DNA from: Bacteroidota bacterium
GTDB lineage: Bacteria > Bacteroidota > Bacteroidia > NS11-12g > UBA9320
NCBI GenBank assembly: GCA_947468275.1
Contig: CANIKO010000003.1
Location: 62,001 to 126,000, forward strand
DNA length: 64,000 nucleotides
Direction: 5' to 3'
Shown piece after piece: positions 62,052 to 64,000 of this stretch; within the stretch, counting starts at the first letter, position 1; every line of letters begins with the position of its first letter. The position numbers and the translations under genes are program-made. The notes beneath the pieces are model-generated. The model saw only the letters and a list, made by a program, of their open reading frames with translations. It had not been told where the DNA came from and ran no database searches.

Positions 62052-62487
62052 AACTCTTGTAATCGCCATTGTAAATAATCAAATCGCGAACGATGGTGCT
62101 ACTGACTGAACTCACACTTTCGTCACTTATCAAAAAAACATTGAGCATGCCCTCATTCAGGTGTTCATTCACACGTGCGATTTGCTTTTCATATTCAAAA
62201 TCATAAATAGTGCGGAGGCCTCGAACAATAAAATCTACATTATTATCCTTACAAAAAGCACTAGTTAATCCAGAATAGCAATCCACTTTCACTCTAGGTT
62301 CATGGGCAAATATTTTTTTGATCCATTCCAATCGTTTTTCTAGCGGGAAAAGGTGTTTTTTATTGGCATTATGTCCAATAGCTACTATAACCACATCAAA
62401 TAGTTTGAGGGCTTTTATAACAATATCCAAATGCCCGTTGGTAAAGGGATCAAACGTTCCTGGGAAAACTGCTATGCGATTAGACAT
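62008..62487 (-). CDS. coaD: Phosphopantetheine adenylyltransferase
   Basis: Fourth step of coenzyme A synthesis. 159 residues; FPGTFDPFTNGHLDIV contains the T/HxGH signature (TNGH), and SSTIVRDLI with the Ser/Arg at the phosphate site is intact. It is convergent with the Nudix gene and the two coding regions overlap by 44 bases, unusual for genes in this window. Confidence 0.97.
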   Translation of the reverse strand: MSNRIAVFPGTFDPFTNGHLDIVIKALKLFDVVIVAIGHNANKKHLFPLEKRLEWIKKIFAHEPRVKVDCYSGLTSAFCKDNNVDFIVRGLRTIYDFEYEKQIARVNEHLNEGMLNVFLISDESVSSVSSTIVRDLIIYNGDYKSFIPKEIVIDVEPLL

Positions 62488-62830
62488 CGTGACAAAAGTA
62501 GTATTTTTTTATTTTAGTTTAGTAAATTGAACTGCGATACTATTTATAGCCATTATCCATTTCCGTTGGCTTTAGCCAACGGAAGAAATGAATTCTTTTC
62601 AAATTTGCTTTAGTAACATAATATTTGGCTAAAGCCTATTGCCATTTATCTATTTGCAGTTCACTAAAGTGAACTGCAATAGTGCAATAAATTTGCTATC
62701 AAAAAGCAGCAGCAATCTATTGCCGTTGGCTTTAGCCAAAGGATAGAAAGATAAAAAAATCATTTTGATTTAGCATCATCCTACAAAATCCGGTTACATT
62801 AATTAACCACTAACCATTCATCATTAACCA
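62488..62830. repeat. Intergenic palindrome cluster between coaD and nadE
   Basis: A 343-base gene-free interval with at least four palindromes: 62561-62584 (arms TTCCGTTGGCT/AGCCAACGGAA, perfect); 62627-62636 (GGCTAAAGCC); 62654-62679 (TTGCAGTTCACT/AGTGAACTGCAA, perfect 12-base arms); and 62726-62739 (TTGGCT/AGCCAA). Three have the same centre CTTTAG or its inverse CTAAAG. A partial arm-like copy (TTGAACTGCGATACT) lies at 62527. These look like a clustered repeat family, not terminators. Confidence 0.75.
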
Positions 62831-64000
62831 TTAATTAATCTTTCCTACCACCGGCATTTGTCGCCCTATACCAAAAGCCTTATCAGAAACCCTTAGAATG
62901 GGTGGAACTTGGAATCGTTTGTATTCATTGCGATCTACCATTTTTATGATTTTATTTACAGTAGTCGCATCAAAGCCTTTGGCAATAATGGCTTCAGGTC
63001 CCAAAAGATTTTCGATATAGAGGTATAAGATTTTATCAAGTAAATCATAATCGGGCAAGCTATCGCTGTCTTTTTGCCCCGGACTTAGTTCGGCACTTGG
63101 GGGTTTTTTAAATATATTTTGAGGGATAATTTCGCCATTGCGATTGATGTATTGGGCCAACTTGTATACTTGGGTTTTATACACATCCCCCAAAATCGAA
63201 ATGCCCCCGCAGATATCGCCATAAAGTGTTCCATAACCTACCGCTGCCTCGCTTTTGTTGGTGGTATTTAAAAGTATATGACCAAACTTATTACTTATAG
63301 CCATCAGAATATTGCCACGGGTTCGAGCCTGTATGTTTTCTTCGGCCACGCCACGTTGGGTTTCTTTAAACAAAGGATCTAAAAGCGATTCAAAGGAATG
63401 AACAGTGTCTTGAATAGCAATTGTTTCATAATGCATCCCAAGGTTTTGACACAATGCCACCGAATCATTAATGGAATGGTCGGATGAAAATTTGGAAGGT
63501 AATAACACTGGTAAAACATTTTCAACACCAAGGGCATCCGCAGTAATGGCAGTAACTACGGCTGAATCTAACCCACCTGATAAACCAAGAATTGCTTTTT
63601 TGAAACCAGATTTACCAAAATAATCAACCACACCCATTCTAAGAGCATTGTAAATTAAAGCAATGTCATCATTTTTGTAATTGTGACTATGGCTTTGATA
63701 AATTAAATGGGGTTGCCAGTCCACCAACTTATAATCCTCTTTAAAATATTCTAGCTCTTCAGCAATAACTCCATCGCGGTTTATAAACATGGAACCACCA
63801 TCAAAAAGTATATCCGTATTGCCTCCCACTTGATTTACATAGAATAATGGAATATCAAATTTTAAGGCATTTTTTCGCATAAGATCGCCTCTGTTTTCAA
63901 TGTGTTTATAGCTAAAAGGCGAACCTGAGATATTAATAAGTAAATCTGGTCCTAATGGTTGTAAATGTTCCATGGGACTCACTTTATATAATTTAGGCTC
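62831..64000 (-). CDS. nadE: Glutamine-dependent NAD+ synthetase, 5' end outside the window
   Basis: Last step of NAD+ synthesis. The visible part begins in the N-terminal nitrilase-like domain (MSPMEHLQPLGPDLLINISGSPFSYK, GTG at 63982) and the frame continues open to the window edge, so the start lies beyond it. The synthetase domain has the PP-loop LGLSGGLDSAVVTAI (about residue 140 of the visible frame), TTNKSEAAVGYGTLYGD and KPPSAELSPGQKD. The ammonia-supplying cysteine of the nitrilase half would be just outside the window. Confidence 0.94.
   Translation of the reverse strand, partial: EPKLYKVSPMEHLQPLGPDLLINISGSPFSYKHIENRGDLMRKNALKFDIPLFYVNQVGGNTDILFDGGSMFINRDGVIAEELEYFKEDYKLVDWQPHLIYQSHSHNYKNDDIALIYNALRMGVVDYFGKSGFKKAILGLSGGLDSAVVTAITADALGVENVLPVLLPSKFSSDHSINDSVALCQNLGMHYETIAIQDTVHSFESLLDPLFKETQRGVAEENIQARTRGNILMAISNKFGHILLNTTNKSEAAVGYGTLYGDICGGISILGDVYKTQVYKLAQYINRNGEIIPQNIFKKPPSAELSPGQKDSDSLPDYDLLDKILYLYIENLLGPEAIIAKGFDATTVNKIIKMVDRNEYKRFQVPPILRVSDKAFGIGRQMPVVGKIN

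Overview
The window looks like an ordinary chromosomal stretch of a member of the Bacteroidota. The DNA is AT-rich and genes on both strands are packed closely. Many starts are preceded by the Bacteroidota -7 box TAnnTTTG rather than by a Shine-Dalgarno sequence. At least five secreted proteins end in a type IX secretion (T9SS) C-terminal sorting domain with the usual YPNP-like opening. There is also a TonB-dependent receptor with a carboxypeptidase-regulatory-like N-terminal domain, a DUF2851 protein, a DUF3822-rsmD pair and a GlsB/GlsA-like aminolipid pair. The genus cannot be named from the sequence alone. No rRNA, tRNA, CRISPR array, prophage or complete insertion sequence was seen.

Layout. 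1-4.7 kb: the end of an acyl-CoA dehydrogenase, then two T9SS cargo proteins on the minus strand. 4.9-8.2 kb: an RhlE-like RNA helicase, serS and a small Kazal-domain T9SS protein. 8.2-15.9 kb: a plus-strand run of a metallo-beta-lactamase-fold hydrolase, a GNAT enzyme, mobA, fdhD, a small conserved protein and the two large subunits of an NAD-linked molybdenum formate dehydrogenase. 16-23 kb, minus strand: a lipoprotein, a tiny membrane protein, a GlsB/GlsA-like acyltransferase pair, an NlpC/P60 peptidase, nadK, a POTRA/beta-barrel protein, a CBS protein and a glutamine amidotransferase. 23.2-25.3 kb: a LOG-family protein and mnmE, which carries an in-frame palindromic insertion. 25.5-29 kb: a small unrecognised cluster of a PLP aminotransferase, a FAD monooxygenase fused to a DsbA-like domain, and a Trp-rich small protein. 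29.2-38.2 kb: housekeeping genes (pyrF, DUF2851, PspC, universal stress protein, MFS transporter, rsmI, ribE, fbp, deaD). 38.5-43.4 kb: a lipoprotein, a broken secreted-protein gene, paaN, DUF3822, rsmD and an OsmC-family protein. 43.6-54.6 kb: a surface locus of a TonB receptor, a beta-helix-like T9SS protein and a 2033-residue PKD-repeat T9SS protein. 54.9-64 kb: a truncated metallophosphoesterase, a Nif3-like protein, a zinc-ribbon protein, TPR proteins, a queuosine-precursor transporter, pyrE, a Nudix hydrolase, coaD and the 3' part of nadE.

How parts work together. The formate dehydrogenase genes sit with a cofactor-maturation gene (mobA) and a sulfurtransferase gene (fdhD), so the run can plausibly make a working enzyme that oxidises formate and reduces NAD+. 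The GlsB/GlsA-like pair would make an N,O-acylated amino-acid lipid. nadK, nadE, coaD, pyrE, pyrF and ribE supply nucleotide and cofactor synthesis but are scattered rather than clustered.

The least explained parts are the 25.5-29 kb cluster with its three-domain FAD/DsbA fusion protein, the family of short palindromes (one inside mnmE), and the set of genes whose -7 promoter box ends only 4-7 bases before the start codon, implying leaderless mRNAs.
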